Below, one piece after another: positions 22,093 through 35,100 of a stretch of 64,000 nt of DNA. Every line of letters starts with the position of its first letter. Within the stretch, counting starts at the first letter, position 1. The stretch is from Rhypophila decipiens (taxonomy: Eukaryota; Ascomycota; Sordariomycetes; Sordariales; Naviculisporaceae), in NCBI GenBank assembly GCA_033297075.1, contig MU858057.1:432101-496100 (forward strand), read 5' to 3'. Position numbers and translations under genes: made by a program. The notes under the pieces were generated by a model. That model was not told the DNA's origin and did no database searches. It saw only the letters and a program-made list of their open reading frames with translations.

Positions 22093-22923
22093 ATGTCAAT
22101 GTGGTTATCGGACTCGCAGAGTAAGTCCTACTTAGCTCCCATCTATGAAATTGTTGTCCGAGAGACCAACTTCTTTCTTTGACTTCGGTTTTTCGATTAC
22201 GCGCGCAACCTGGAAGAAACCGATTGCGCACAAGAGAAGACGAAGACGCAAGCATAGGAAGTTTGTACACAAAAGATAAGATGCTAACATATTGCGCACC
22301 CAGAGATCGGAGTCGCCTTCTGCTCAGGCGGTATGTTTGCCCTCGTTCTCGTCTGTACAGCAAAAGTTACACCATGTCGCGTGCGATCAATTTGGGCGCC
22401 TCGACCACATTCGGCCCCTTGAACATACAACAACACAGCTGAACCCGTAAGAAGTAGACGCAAAACAAACCAAACTAACAAACCGTCACCCAAAAACAGG
22501 CGGCTTCTTCCTAATCGGCGGCGTACTCCTCTTCTTTGACCGCGCAATGCTAGCAATGGGAAACGTTGGTCCTCCCCCTCCCCATTTCCCCTTCCGCCCC
22601 CTTACTAACCCATTTCAACCCAGATCCTATTCCTAATAGGCCTAACAATAATAATCGGCCCCCAAAAGACGCTCTTATTCTTTGCGCGCAAGCAAAAAGC
22701 CAAAGGCACAGCTGCCTTCTTCGCGGGACTAACGTTAATCCTCCTCCGCTGGCCCCTGATCGGTTTCTTGGTCGAGTTATACGGCATCATCATCTTGTTT
22801 GGCGATTTCCTCGGGACGATAGCCGGCTTCGCGACGAATATACCCGTCGTGGGGCCGTATATCGCCATTGCGGTCGAAAAGATTGGGCTCGGCGCACGGA
22901 GGAATGCTGAGTTGCCTGTTTAA
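22093..22923 (+). CDS. GOT1: Vesicle transport protein Got1
   Basis: Exons 22093-22120, 22304-22330, 22500-22564 and 22624-22923 give 139 residues, the standard Got1 length. Got1 is a four-span membrane protein that helps ER-to-Golgi and Golgi traffic by influencing COPII components. The sequence starts MSMWLSDSQKIGVAFCSGGGFFLIGGVLLFFD, written here across three short exons, followed by the loop MLAMGN, segments ILFLIGLTIIIGP and FFAGLTLILLRWPLIGFLVELYG, and a last span ending VPVVGPYIA-like (IPVVGPYIAIAVEK). An ATGCTAAC branch site is visible in intron 1 and TACTAAC in intron 3. The first two exons are 28 and 27 nt. Confidence 0.95.
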
Positions 22924-23825
22924 TACATACCGCACGAGAAAGGGAAAAGGGAAAGTGCAGATTCTCTCTAGTTTTGGCTTGGACTTGGGCTTGCGTTACG
23001 GACTTACAAACGAACGGGACGGGATACGGCAAAAAGACGCATCCAGCAACGAGAAATGGTAAAACACGAAACGATAGCATTTGTTCGTCTTCTCTGCGCG
23101 GGCCAGAGAGAACGCGACACTTGTTTAGTGACCTACGGACGAATCACAATATTTGGATGGATGGATCTATACGATATATGGAGTGGAGGTATGGTCTACG
23201 AGGCGGAGCACGATCAGCTGGGGAAACCTGATCTTGCTTCGGAAGGAAAAGTAATGGCTGGCGTACAAATAACCCATTTTTTTTGGTATACCCTATGTTG
23301 TAATAGCGGGGATGATATCCCTTGTATTAATATTCTGTTCAAGCTGGTGGTTGGTTATGAGGCGTACTCATAGAAGGGACTGGAAGTTTGCCATCGTGGG
23401 GAAAGACTTGAGAGCTTGCTCTGGAGAACCAAAGGCTTTTGAGGTCATCCGGTTCTAAGTAGATTGGTTCAATCAGGATAAAACCGGAATGAGCGTTGAT
23501 CAGGGGGTCTGTCTAGGAACCCAATGTGCGGAAATTCCAGCCCAGCAACAACAAAAGCGGCGGGCCATGATTTGCTTCCCAAAGAAATAGCCCGCCATCT
23601 GACACCGACAGATCAAGAACATCAAAACAATTTCCGTCCCCTTCGGGAAGCTTTCAGGCTCCTTCCTCGCGCAAGCCTCGTATGTTTGGCTGACTCCCCC
23701 TTTTTACCGCAACTTGGACCCTGCCCGTTCCACCAGATTATCAGCCACATCTATCAAAACGAGAAAGCCCCTCGTCCCGCCGATTCGGAGCGACCCACAC
23801 GACGACGACGACGACGACGACACTC
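22924..23825. other. Convergent GOT1 / profilin 3' region
   Basis: Two genes converge here. It contains a (GAC)7 microsatellite at 23801-23821, just past the profilin stop. No gene is seen. Confidence 0.5.
23801..23821. repeat. GAC trinucleotide microsatellite
   Basis: Seven GAC units immediately 3' of the profilin stop codon on the opposite strand, so probably in its 3' UTR. Confidence 0.85.
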
Positions 23826-24648
23826 TTAGTATCCAAGCTTAATGAGATAATCAGCGAGGGCCTCGACGGTCGTTGTTGCGTTGCCAGCCTGCTGGCCCTC
23901 TCCGTACTGGCCGACGAGAATGGCCTGCTTGGTCTTGACGATGATGACGCCTGTCCTCCCCTGTTGTTGGTGTCATAGACGTTAGTCTGCATCATGTTTC
24001 GATACCCAGCGCATGTGAGGAAACGACGGAATCTGGTTATCGTGTTGATACATACCTTGCGGCCGTAGATGTGACGATCCTCCACGTTAAAGGCTACATA
24101 ACGCTCGCCGTCGACATGGATGCCTTCGGAGAAAGCCTTGTCTACCGGTCCGCCCTTGCCATTGCATGCGAGAATCGCAACGATCTCTTTGGCCTCCTCG
24201 GGTTTCACCTGGAGTTGGGGACGAAGAAAATGTGTCAGAAGAACATGGTTTATGAGTCAATGTCGCGCGTTCAAATTTGGTGATGTTGTTCGCCCGGGGG
24301 ATGTATAAGCATGGACTTTCTTACAGTAAAACCGGGCGTCGCAGCCCAGGTGCTGTCACCGGCGGCACTAATTATGGCGCCCTTTTCGAGATGGCCGGAG
24401 CCAACCAAGCTATGTCGTTCCGCGCTCACGTTAGTGCACCACTCGCGACGAGATCGTAATCATTTTAGAGATGGCAGGGGATGGGTAATAATCGATCGTA
24501 CCTGGAGTCGACGTATGCTAGAAGCTGCCATGTTAGCTTTTCTCCGCGATTCCTTCTAAAGGGGAGCAAAGGGGTGAGCGCGAGGTGGGGTTATGGGAAA
24601 GAAGGTGGTGGAAGCATCGCAAACAGTCTACGCACCCTGCCAGGACAT
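23826..24648 (-). CDS. PFY1: Profilin
   Basis: Exons 24648-24636, 24517-24502, 24409-24325, 24208-24056 and 23960-23826 give 133 residues. Profilin binds G-actin and polyproline (formins), promoting actin cable growth. The N-terminus reads [17 protein letters not shown], the usual polyproline-binding start with W3 and Y6. The middle has [13 protein letters not shown]. The C-terminus is [19 protein letters not shown] ending ADYLIKLGY, the second helix of the polyproline site. The first two exons are 13 and 16 nt; their joins are fixed by the protein match. The gene is minus strand and converges on GOT1. Confidence 0.95.
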
Positions 24649-26496
24649 CTTGAAGCTTGCCGGTATGTGTAAAGAGGGTGGGAAAGATTAGAAGCAGGAG
24701 TCTCAGATCGCGATGGTTATCGTCTTGGGTGAGAGAAGGTTATGGTAACAACAACAAACGATGATGCTTGGTTGGTAGACGATAGGTTCAAAAGTTTTGG
24801 CCTGGCTGATTCTCCTCACCTCTGCGCAGTGAATTTACCCCGCCAGGCAGGTCACCAAGACGAGCAGCGGACGCTGCTGAACGCGGACTGAGGGGTCAAG
24901 ATTAGGTAATGACGGTCACTTGCAATGACAATCGCTATCATTGGCAGCCGCATCCTGTTAGTGGGGAACAAGGTGGGGAATTGAGGGTGAAGCCCACCCA
25001 CGGCAATTGCGCGAGACGGGAGCACCCGACGCTTTCTTTTCTTCATCCCTCCTTGCCTCTGAACCGGTGTGAACAAGCCATTTGAGCCTCATATTCAATC
25101 GTGCTCAGCTCTTACCAACGACACTCCAGTCTTGAGATGACGCCAAACGAGGAAGAGGCTTGAGATTCATTTTGGCCCGTGCGAAAATTGACAGCTTCCG
25201 TGCTGTCACGCTCTAGTTTCTATTCTACTCCACCAAGATCCTACCTTCACAGGGCTCGTCGGATTCCATCCCGAGGAAACACCAACCTGATCAAATCTGA
25301 AACGACTTGGACAGAATAGAAATCACCTCTAAGCAGATCTAATGCCTACGACAGTAACATCACTAATGAATAAGTCAAAATTGCATGGACTTCGATCCGA
25401 ATTTTGAAGGACTGATCAGTTTATCCACCCGAGGCCTGGCTCTCCCAGTAATTTGGCAATTCCACAAGTCGCGATGTTGGCACAGAGATGAGACGATCAT
25501 GGATCTTGAGCACGTCGATCCCTTGAATCTGCCAACTCTCTAGAATGGCGGGGTCTGATACAGGGCCGGGGTGTTCACTGATGATTGACTGATCACAGCA
25601 AGCACCGGACTCTCGAGAGATGCTCAACCCTCTGGTTCGCACCGGATTTAGCCGTTCAAGCGGGTAATTTGTAGATCTCGCGAGAAGGGATGCCGTCTTG
25701 GTCGACTCAGCCAAGATATCACGTTTCTCGTCCTTCTTCTCTTTCTTGGTCGTTATACCCATGGTCCAACTCGTTCCAAACGACGACGACGACAAGTCAA
25801 CATGAACTCGAAAAGCAAAATGGCATGGCGATGCAAAAAAAAAAGAAGAAGAAGCCAACCTCGCAGCTTGGCATTTGGAATTCCTGAGACTGCCTTTTTC
25901 ACGGTGCTAACTTCTTTTGTCACCATGAAACGCTCACCTTGGCAAGCATGTTTTGGAGGTTTGCCCAAGAAACACCAAACCCTGGCACTTGTGAGGAATT
26001 CCGAATAATGAACCAGGAATATGGCTCGAAAAGGGAAGGTGGCAGAACTGAGAATAGCCATATCCATGTCACGGATCGAATGATGGACCCCAGATATTTG
26101 ATGTTGGTGGAAGAAAGCCACATCAATGCTGAAACCTATGGATGGAGGAAATATATGTCAGTCATTATGCTTTGTCGTTGACTCTGCTGGATTTCCCATG
26201 ACGCAGAAATCCAGCTTTCTTGCACACCACCAAGAACGGCAGTGCCATCCTTCAGAGCAGCAGTACGTGTACAGGACTGTGCTGCCCGATATAACCAACA
26301 ACAAGGGACACATGCTGTGGTTCGTAATGTCGGCTCCGTGGAAGCTTACCGCCTCATCATGTGCGAATCTCTGGTATGCAATATCAGCCTGTTTTTCAAG
26401 CCAGCCACCGAATCAGACCGGGTCGACTTCGAGAAGCTTTCCATGATAAAGTACTCCATAGAGTAGAATTCATCGGCATGGCCATCATCTCCGATG

Positions 26497-27147
26497 CTAG
26501 CCCAGCCTGAAGCTCAAGCCCATCCCTAATCTTAACTCTCGACAGTGCCGTACGGGTATTCCTACCTCCAGGTCCCTCTTCCCATGCATGGTTCGCCACT
26601 TGACATTCCTGGCTGGGTACAGTAATACGGTTCCGAGCTTCCTTCCTCGCAGTCTATTGCAATCTCGCAGTCTTCGTTGCGTGGCACCCCCAACGTGACG
26701 TGGAGGATTCGGCTGTATTCTAACAACTTCCGGCCTGTCAACTCGTCCAATCCCGCGAGTGTCACATGGGGCAACAAGGGGCACAGGGACAAGCGGGCTT
26801 ATCTCGATGTCCACTGAAAATACCATGTCCAGATTCTCCAGAAGCCCATTTCTCATACAGTCCAACCCTGGAAAGTTTGTTAGATCGGTACGAATAGTGG
26901 CAACTACACCAGGGTCTCTGAGCCAGTTATTGAAAAAGAATAAAGAAGAAGAAAGAGAAGTAATTGTATCTAATATTGTTGTTCTGCTGTGTTTTGGGTG
27001 AGGAGTGGATTTGAGGTACTTAAAAGTGGAAAATATGTGGGTTTTGTACCGATCTAACAAACTTTCCAGGGTTGGATTGTACACGTGCAGGACCGACTTC
27101 CCCACCGTTAGGAAGAAGACAAGGCTGCCCAAGACTAGTCGAAACAT
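26497..27147 (-). CDS. Putative lineage-specific protein with N-terminal hydrophobic segment
   Basis: An uninterrupted frame of 216 residues from ATG 27147. The first 20 residues (MFRLVLGSLVFFLTVGKSVL) look like a signal peptide or anchor. The rest has no recognised domain and becomes Arg/Pro-rich, unlike a conserved fold. A second minus frame across 26562-26792 has a more protein-like composition, so an intron that switches frame is possible. Both arms of the inverted repeat lie inside this frame. Low confidence; it may be chance. Confidence 0.22.
   Translation of the reverse strand: MFRLVLGSLVFFLTVGKSVLHVYNPTLESLLDRYKTHIFSTFKYLKSTPHPKHSRTTILDTITSLSSSLFFFNNWLRDPGVVATIRTDLTNFPGLDCMRNGLLENLDMVFSVDIEISPLVPVPLVAPCDTRGIGRVDRPEVVRIQPNPPRHVGGATQRRLRDCNRLRGRKLGTVLLYPARNVKWRTMHGKRDLEVGIPVRHCRELRLGMGLSFRLG
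26856..27081. repeat. 36-bp inverted repeat with 154-bp loop
   Basis: Arms 26856-26891 and 27046-27081 are reverse complements with one mismatch; 31 of the bases (26861-26891 against 27046-27076) match perfectly. The loop is AT-rich. An RNA from either strand could fold into a long hairpin. Confidence 0.9.
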
Positions 27148-28112
27148 GGTAGAGTATATTTTCCTAGACTGGGGCCGCAAGATGTGTTCTTGTCAACATA
27201 GACTTTTCGAGTTTCTTCAAGGCTAGCACCACTGAAGCAACTTTGCAAAGAGTCGCAGGCCGAGACGTGTAGTATTCTATATCTGCAACTTGTCAACAAC
27301 AAACTGTACAGTACCTGCATACAAATTCCGGAAATGCAACCGGGCTACGGTACTTGGAGGCGTATCCGTAAATTGCAGGGCTACAGGGGTCTTTTGGAGG
27401 GCACTAAACATGAGACAGCATCCCCACAGCTACAGGGGGGTTCCTACCAGGCCGTTGACCGTTCCTCAGCGGAGTGGGCCGGTCTGCAACATGGCAAAAC
27501 ACTCCTCCGAACGGCCCTGAGGCTAGCCCATCGTCATCAGACTCATCGCTGATCGGCTTCCCCTCTTGCTGTGCGAATCTCGAGGCACTGTGGCGTCGGA
27601 TCCCTGACGCCGATCAACCACAAGTCCAAATACCCGCTGGCCGCGTCTCCTCCATCGGCCATAGCATGTGGCTCTCTCGAGTGAGAGAGTCGGTCGAGCC
27701 GACTTCAGGCTCATGTTCTGAAGGTCTCTGGTCTCGCGACGGGCTGAAAGGGAATGTTTGTTCCCGTAGGCTTCTTTCTGGCGAGGGCTAAGAGCAAACC
27801 GGGTACGGAGTACGATGAGGAGAAAAAGGTGATAGATATGTAGGTGGGAATCTCCCCTTCTCTGGCCATTGGGAATTGCTTCCTGGCTCGTTTTCGCACT
27901 CGTCCACTCTTTTTGTGCAGCTCTTCATTTGGCTGCCTTTCTCTTCGTTTTGTTTGCTTGTTCTGCCCTGTTGTTTACGTGCTATGGTTTGTTGGCAAGC
28001 CCGCCCCCTTCCTCATTTACATGAAAGCTGGTTCAGAGCTCTTCATTCGCCCAGCGGTATTATTGCTCGGTGATTTGGCTCGAATATCTTGGAAACGGCA
28101 AACCCATATACG

Positions 28113-28129
28113 CCCCCCCCCCCCCCCCC
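28113..28129. repeat. C17 homopolymer
   Basis: Seventeen consecutive C, about 175 bases before the ATG of the polyQ protein gene and so possibly in its leader or promoter. Confidence 0.9.
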
Positions 28130-28304
28130 GCAAAAGGGCGCTCAAATTGCTCAATATCGCGGCTACCCTTGCGCTGCCCTACCATTGTATCGTCGTACCA
28201 GGAGACTGCCGCCCCTAGGGTGTGGAGTGTTTAGTTCAAGGAGCAAAATCAGATGGTTAGTGGCCAGAGGAAGATCAAGAGAGGTTGCGCCATAAACGGG
28301 CACC

Positions 28305-29551
28305 ATGTTAAAAGCGGTTAGGCGTTCCCGATCTCACCGGTCCTTGGTCAAGGTCGACGCCGTTGCTACTGGGACTGGGCAGTCCCCGGTGGCTGCAGGG
28401 GAGACGAGCAGGGGGCAGGGCGAGGAAGGGGTTCTTGGTGGGACTGCCAGCAACAGCATTCTGATGAGCATTGAGGGGGCGCACGGTCCGACGGGCCCTT
28501 CCAAGCCCAATGCGGTCATCCCAGACTCCGTGTCAGGTTCTGAAGTGCACCAGACAGGCGACAAGCCATCAATCATACCAAGCAAACATGGACAAGGCCA
28601 TGTTGCTCATGGAGCTCCTCCGCTTCAAATTGCGGACATCCCCCCAGTCCGCTTCCCTGACGGGCGGAATCCCTATCTTGACCGACCTCTCCCGCTTCCA
28701 CCTCCTCCCAAGTCAAGCGGCACCGTGACCACGAACAAGACCACGACCACAGCTTCTGTTGCTGTTGCCATTCTTGCTCCGCTAAGGATTGCACGGCCAA
28801 TCATGCCGGCGAGACCTAACACCTCCTCCGGGCCGGATTCGAGCAGCAGGACTTCCAGACTGAGCCCCGAGAACTTTGACAGGAGGATATCCAGGGACGA
28901 TATGGCGCTCGAGGTGACGACCCAGATGGGCATGGTGCGGACCAACAAGGGCTTGCAGCCATATCGGATCGGCATCAAGGGCGGTGCGCTGCCTACGCCC
29001 GAGCACAGCCCAGACGCCATGTCGCTGTCTTCTTCTCCCGTTCCGTCGCATGGCTTCGTCCCGGCCAGGGTCATGACGCCAGAGTCGTTGTGCTCGGGAG
29101 AGATACAGATAGGAATGGCCTTGGGAAGCCCCTCGCATGCCAGCTTTATCGTGGGCTACGAGGCACCACCACAGCCACCAAGCAACCAACCGCTGGCGGC
29201 CTACTCACCACCACTCATGCAACCAAGCCAGCCACAGCTACAGCTACAACCGCCACCTCAGCTGCAGCGTGAGCCGACACCAGAGCCGGCACCCATCAAG
29301 CGGCAAAGGACACAGAAGCGCAGACTGTTTGGACTGTTCGGGAGGAAGAGCGTCGATCCGCCCAAGGCTGTCGATGTTATCGCGGCCAGCAACTCTTCCC
29401 TGTCTCTGGCTTCCAGCGCATCACAAGGTTGGCAAGTAGACAGCGCGCCGGGCAGGAGCAATACAGTCGCTGGAAAGAAGTCGGCCAAATTCATACCACT
29501 CATCACCAGGTCAGGAACCGAGTCTGATATGGGCATCTCGGGCCCGTTACT

Positions 29552-29588
<37 letters not shown>

Positions 29589-30875
29589 AAATCCACGACA
29601 GCGCCCCAGCTGTCTGGCCCCGGCCTGTTAGATATCGAGATTCCAGACATCAGGCTGGAGCGCTACAGTATAATGTTCAGCGGGGTGCTGAATCAGGAAG
29701 CCGGAGGCGCCGGTCCCGCGTCGTCCCTTCTGGCAAGACGGCAGGCCACGCTCGAGAAGCTCAAGACGATCAACGACAGGATACAGGACGAGGAGGATGA
29801 GAAGCTGAAGACGACCAAACAGTACAGGAGGGCGACCTCGCCCCAACCCATGAACTCGCCCGTGTTTTCTCTCTTTCCAGCAACCCATGCCCGACGGCCG
29901 TCGACCCTGGCTCCTCAAGCACCGCCGACTCGCATGCGCTCGAACACGTCCCCGGCCCTCTTACCATCGCCCTCGAAGGGAACCTTTGACGAGGATAACT
30001 TGCTTCCCAGAAAAGAAAAGAAGACGGTCACCATCATCTCGCCACGAACAATGGACGAGCGGAACCGCGCGGCGAATGTGGAAAAGCTGCGGGAGCAGCA
30101 ACGAGCGCCGCCCCAGCCTCAGCCAGCGCCACAGCCAACCATCATCACAGGTTTCCGGTTTGGCCCCGAAGACTCGGCACTCATTCTCGACTCGCCGATG
30201 AGCATGTCCTCCGATGGCGATGGCGGCGGCGAGCCGTTGACTCCGCCCTACGACGAAAACAGGAGCGAAGGCGGGTTCCAGCCCCCACTCCCACTGAAAC
30301 CAACCATTGCAGAGCCACAATGGGAAATGATCTCGACACCACCATCAGACTCGACGTCCACCTCGACGTTATCTTCTGTCCAGACACTCCCAGCGACCTC
30401 GACGCCGGCAGCGGTCGTGATCACCCGCAAGAAGAGACCCTCGATCAGCAGCAGCACCGCTGTCGCAGACGACGAAGACGACGACGCAGACCTAAAAGCA
30501 GCAGTGGAAATCAGCATCGCCCGACAGATTAGTATCTCGCGCCAGCAGAGACAGATGCTCAAGCCGGTGCAGAGGTCCAACACGATCGCGACCAACAATG
30601 CCACCCGCCGGGGGAGGTCGCCTGTCCCGACCACGATGGTGGTGAATACCAGCGGAAATCGTTCTGGTGCCGATGATGGGAAGAGGGCGACCATCACCCG
30701 CAGCATGAGTAGTCCGAATAGTATCGTGGCGGCGACGATTGCTGGCAAGGCGGCGGTCAAAGACAATGGCCGGGTTGTCGAGACGAGGCTGGGCGTGCCG
30801 AGGTTGGTTGAGATGGGCTTGCCCGGGTCGGCGGGGAATCGCAAGAGTGAGAGGGTTGTTCTTGAGAGGGTCTAG
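28305..30875 (+). CDS. Large disordered fungal protein with polyQ tract
   Basis: A single-exon frame of 856 residues from ATG 28305. I recognise no domain. It is Ser/Pro/Gln/Thr-rich, with a tract of about a dozen glutamines near residue 420, a Pro/Gln-rich zone at about 290-325, a strongly basic motif KRQRTQKRRLFGLFGRK just after, and a short acidic-then-helical block (DDEDDDADLKAAVEISIARQISISRQQRQ) near 730-755 that resembles a ubiquitin-interacting motif (an inference from the acidic-Leu-x-x-Ala-Ile-x-x-Ser pattern). Many RSNT/RRPST-type sites suggest heavy phosphorylation. The C-terminus is again basic. A regulatory or scaffolding role is a guess. Length of the open frame makes it very likely real. 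Confidence 0.75.
29553..29589 (+). repeat. CAA microsatellite coding polyglutamine
   Basis: About a dozen CAA codons in a row in the 856-residue protein gene. Pure codon use (no CAG) makes it prone to length change. Confidence 0.9.
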
Positions 30876-32100
30876 GGGTAACATTCTTACCTTTTTTGAC
30901 ATGTTGGTGTGGTGGTGGTTCAATTCTTGTCGCTCCACTTGGTGTCTTTGCCGTCCGGCCGTCTGTTTATATTTCTGCTGTCTTGTCACTGGCGGGAACT
31001 GGTTCTTTTATTTTTGATGGTTGTATCTAGTTTTCTTCTCTTTCTTTTCTTGTCGCTCTCTCACTGCCTTGGTTAGGACGGGCTGGGTGGATTTCTGGGT
31101 CTCTTCATGTTTTGGTATTGATTACAACACAGGTGTCTGGTGGCTGGCTGGTCTGGTATTGCACACACGCAAACAACTCGAACAAACTCTTACCACGAGA
31201 GTTTCATTTCATTTGTCGCTGAATTCTCATCTTTCGCTGTTTCTGACAAAAGACTTGCGGAAGAAACTTTATATATGCAGTACGATACCCTTACTTTGTC
31301 TCTTCTTTTGCTATCAATTTTGGGGGGTTTGGGACAAGTAGTTCTCTGGGGAGCGAGAACTACGGCGGAGGTGGCTAAGCCAGGCCGGGGCGGTAACCGC
31401 TGCGGCCTTGAGTGTATGGGCTTATGTCGGGTGATATATGGCCATGACGGAGATAAAGTACGGATATGCAAATCCACGACAGGGCAGGGCAGCATATCTG
31501 GTGTCGGGGGGCGGTCAAAACGAGTTAGCCAGGCTATGTCAGCTCTCAAGCAAACAAGCAGGTATAAGATTGTCACTTTGGATTTGGGGAATAAACTTAA
31601 AAAATAATAGATATCTTGTTCTCTGGGCCTCTTCTTCAAAGCCTTCCCGGGTTATCATGTCAGGACTGAGCCACACTGGAAGAACTCAAGTGAATCAGAG
31701 TGACTCGTCCATTTCACCTCACACGAGATTGTGATTTTTCCCTGGGTTTTAAATGCCTATCTAATTCCTGTTATTTTCACTTTTCGCCAGGCTGGATTTG
31801 GTTTACCTATACCATACCTAGCATTATCTCCTACGAGTAAGCAGTGTATGCATCGTTGTAAGGCGTGTATTAATACGCTTGTATCCGTACAAGCTTCATC
31901 TTCACGCCCCACCTACGGCGAGTTGAGTCAGACGGCGAACTTCCCCGCCACCTGCATACATTACGAATACAGTACCCGTACGATACACTGAACTCATCCA
32001 TCTACTTCAGCCTTCAATTGAGGCCCAACAATCACAGCTACAACAATTCTGTCTGCTGTCGACCACTTTTTCTCAAATCAAGTGAGCAATTCAACAAAAA
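30876..32100. other. Intergenic, polyQ-protein 3' end and SLH1 promoter
   Basis: 1.2 kb, T-rich at the left and CA-rich just before the SLH1 ATG. No gene is supported. Confidence 0.5.
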
Positions 32101-35100
32101 ATGGCCTCAACCGATGCCGACGCCGCCGCCGCCGCCGCGCAATGGCGTGCCGACATGGAACAGATGCAAATGGCTGTTGCCATGGCAGGATTACAGGGAG
32201 GCGAGACAGGCGCCGACTGGGACCAGGATGAGGTTGAAGATGGATTCTCCGACAGCGATGGTCCCCGCGACATTTGGGATTCCATATTCATGTCGGACGA
32301 CGAACTGGACAAGGACTCTGATGACACCAGCCAGGAAGATGTCGACGGTCTCGACACGCGCGGTGAGAGGGGCGCTGCCTATAACCTCAACTGGGTCACC
32401 TCCAGGTGTGCCGAGATTGCTTCCCGGAAATCAGGCCTCACCTCTGCTGCCCTGCAAGACCAGATAATAGAAACGCTCGGCAGTAACCGGCGCGAAGATG
32501 AGCTCCAGTCCCTGTTGACGGATATGATTGGGTTTGACGACCTGGATTTCATCATTGACCTTTTGGGCCACAGAGCCGAGATCATGGCCTCCTCAGCAGC
32601 TGCTTCTCACGACTCTCAGCAGCAGCAGCAAGTAAAAGGAGGACCCCGGCTGCTGACAAAATCGCAGAGGGAAGAGGCCCTCAGGCGGACAGACCGCGAG
32701 CACAAGACTTCGACGCTGGCTGCCGCTCGAGTCAAGGAGCAAGATTACCCACACGTCTACAAGGCCTACAGCGCCGGCAACACCTTGAGCGCTTCGGGTC
32801 AGAGATATGCCCTGCCCGTGGGGAGCACCCGAAAGGAGCAGGACAAGTACGAGGAATACACCATCCCGGCCGGAAAGGCAGGCACCCTCCTCCCTGGCCA
32901 CAAACTCATTCGCATCGCCGATCTGGACGGGCTGTGCCGGAATACCTTCAAGGGGTACAAGACACTGAATCGGATGCAGAGCCTGGTGTATCCTGTGGCG
33001 TACAAGACGAGCGAGAATATGCTTGTGTGTGCGCCCACTGGTGCTGGCAAAACGGATGCCGCCATGTTGACCATCCTCCATACCATCGGCCAGTACCTGA
33101 CGCCCAACCCGATGGAAGAACACCATGCTACCGACTTTGCTGTCCGGGCCGACGACTTCAAGATTGTCTACGTGGCTCCCATGAAGGCGCTGGCGGCCGA
33201 AATCACCGAGAAGCTCGGGAAAAGACTGGCCTGGCTGGGCGTCCGGTGCCGCGAGTACACAGGTGACATGCATCTGACCAAGAGCGAGATTGTCCAGACG
33301 CAAATCATCGTGACAACGCCCGAGAAATGGGACGTCGTGACGAGAAAGGGGACTGGAGACACGGAGCTGGTGCAAAAAGTGCGGCTTCTCATCATCGACG
33401 AGGTCCACATGCTTCACGACGAGCGTGGTGCCGTGCTCGAGTCGCTCGTAGCCAGGACGGAAAGACAGGTCGAGAGCACCCAGTCTCTGATTCGGATCGT
33501 CGGACTGAGCGCCACTCTCCCCAACTACGTCGACGTGGCCGAGTTCCTCAACGTCAACAAGTACGCCGGTCTCTTCTACTTTGACGCCTCCTTCAGACCG
33601 GTGCCCTTGGAGCAGCATTTTATTGGAGTGCGGGGCAAGGCTGGGTCAAAGCAATCGAGGGACAACCTGGACCAGGTAGCCTTTGAGAAGGTGCGGGATA
33701 TGCTAGAGCAAGATCATCAGGTCATGGTCTTTGTCCACTCGCGAAGAGATACCCAACTCACGGCCAAGATGCTCTACGAGAAGGCGATAGACGATGTCTG
33801 CACCGGCCTCTTCGATCCCAGCGAACATGCCAAGTTTGAGGCTGCCATGAAAGACGTCAGGTCTACTCGAGCAAGGGAGATCCGAGAGCTCGTTCCCAAG
33901 GGCCTCGGCATCCATCATGCCGGCATGGCACGGTCGGACCGGAACCTCATGGAGCGCCTGTTTGGCGAGGGCGTTATCAAGGTGCTCTGCTGTACGGCGA
34001 CTCTTGCCTGGGGCGTCAACTTGCCCGCTGCCGCTGTAGTCATCAAGGGCACTCAGGTCTATAGCGCGCAGGACGGTAAATTCGTTGATCTCGGCATTCT
34101 CGATGTCCTGCAGATCTTTGGTCGTGCTGGTCGTCCGCAGTTCGAGGATACCGGCATTGGCATGATCTGCACGACACAGGACAAGCTGGCCCACTACCTC
34201 ACGGCAGTGACGGACCAGCTGCCCATCGAGTCCCGGTTCTCTTCCAAGCTCGTGGATAACCTGAATGCCGAAGTCGCACTGGGAACAGTCACATCGATAG
34301 GCGAAGCTGTCAAATGGATGGGCTACTCGTACCTGTATGTCCGCATGAAGAAGAACCCAATGGCATATGGCATCGAGTGGTCCGAGTTTGAGAATGACCG
34401 GGCCCTCGTCCAAAGGCGGACCAAGTTGGCCGTCCAGGCTGCTCGGACGCTGCAGCAGAGCCAGATGATCATCTTCAACGAGAAGACGCAAGAGCTGCGC
34501 AGCAAAGATATCGGCCGCATTGCCAGCCAGTACTACATTCAGCATGCCAGCATCGAGATCTTTAACGCCATGATGGGCCCGCAGGCCGGCGAGAAGGACA
34601 TTCTCAAAATGATCTCCATGAGCGGTGAATTTGACAATATCCAGTCTCGGAACAACGAGATGGACGAGCTCACGAACCTGCGGGACAGAGGAGACATTGT
34701 TCCGTACGAAATCAAGGGGGGGATTGACACTGCGCAGACCAAGACGAACATCCTGCTTCAGTCGTACATCTCTAGAGCACAGCCCGACGACTTTGCCCTG
34801 GGCAACGACCTGAACTATGTTGCCCAGCAGGCGGGACGAATCTGCCGGGCCGTGTTCATGATTGCTCTGAACCGAAGATGGGGCTACCAGTGCCTGATTC
34901 TGCTGAACCTGGCCAAGTGCATCGAGAGACGGCTGTGGTCCTTCCAGCACCCCTTTCACCAGTTCGACCTCCCCAAGCCCGTCCTGAACCAGCTCGACGC
35001 CAAAGACTCGCTAACCATCGAGTCGATGAGAGAGATGGAGGCCGGCGAGATCGGCAGCTTGGTCAACAACCACAAGATGGGAGGCAGGATCAAGAAGCTG

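Larger units (their letters stand above)
24649..28304. other. Large gene-poor stretch with weak ORFs and an inverted repeat
   Basis: 3.66 kb. It holds a 36-bp inverted repeat (26856-26891 / 27046-27081), one weak secretory-looking frame (26497-27147), a minus frame opening at 25762 of 113 residues with no family match, and a C17 homopolymer at 28113-28129. Otherwise nothing is recognised. It may contain lineage-specific genes that cannot be established without transcripts. Confidence 0.4.

Noticed and set aside
32593..34959. Long minus-strand frames (341 and 418 residues) under SLH1
   Set aside because: They run antisense to a strongly conserved helicase with all motifs; long antisense frames are common under GC-rich third codon positions. 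No domains are seen.
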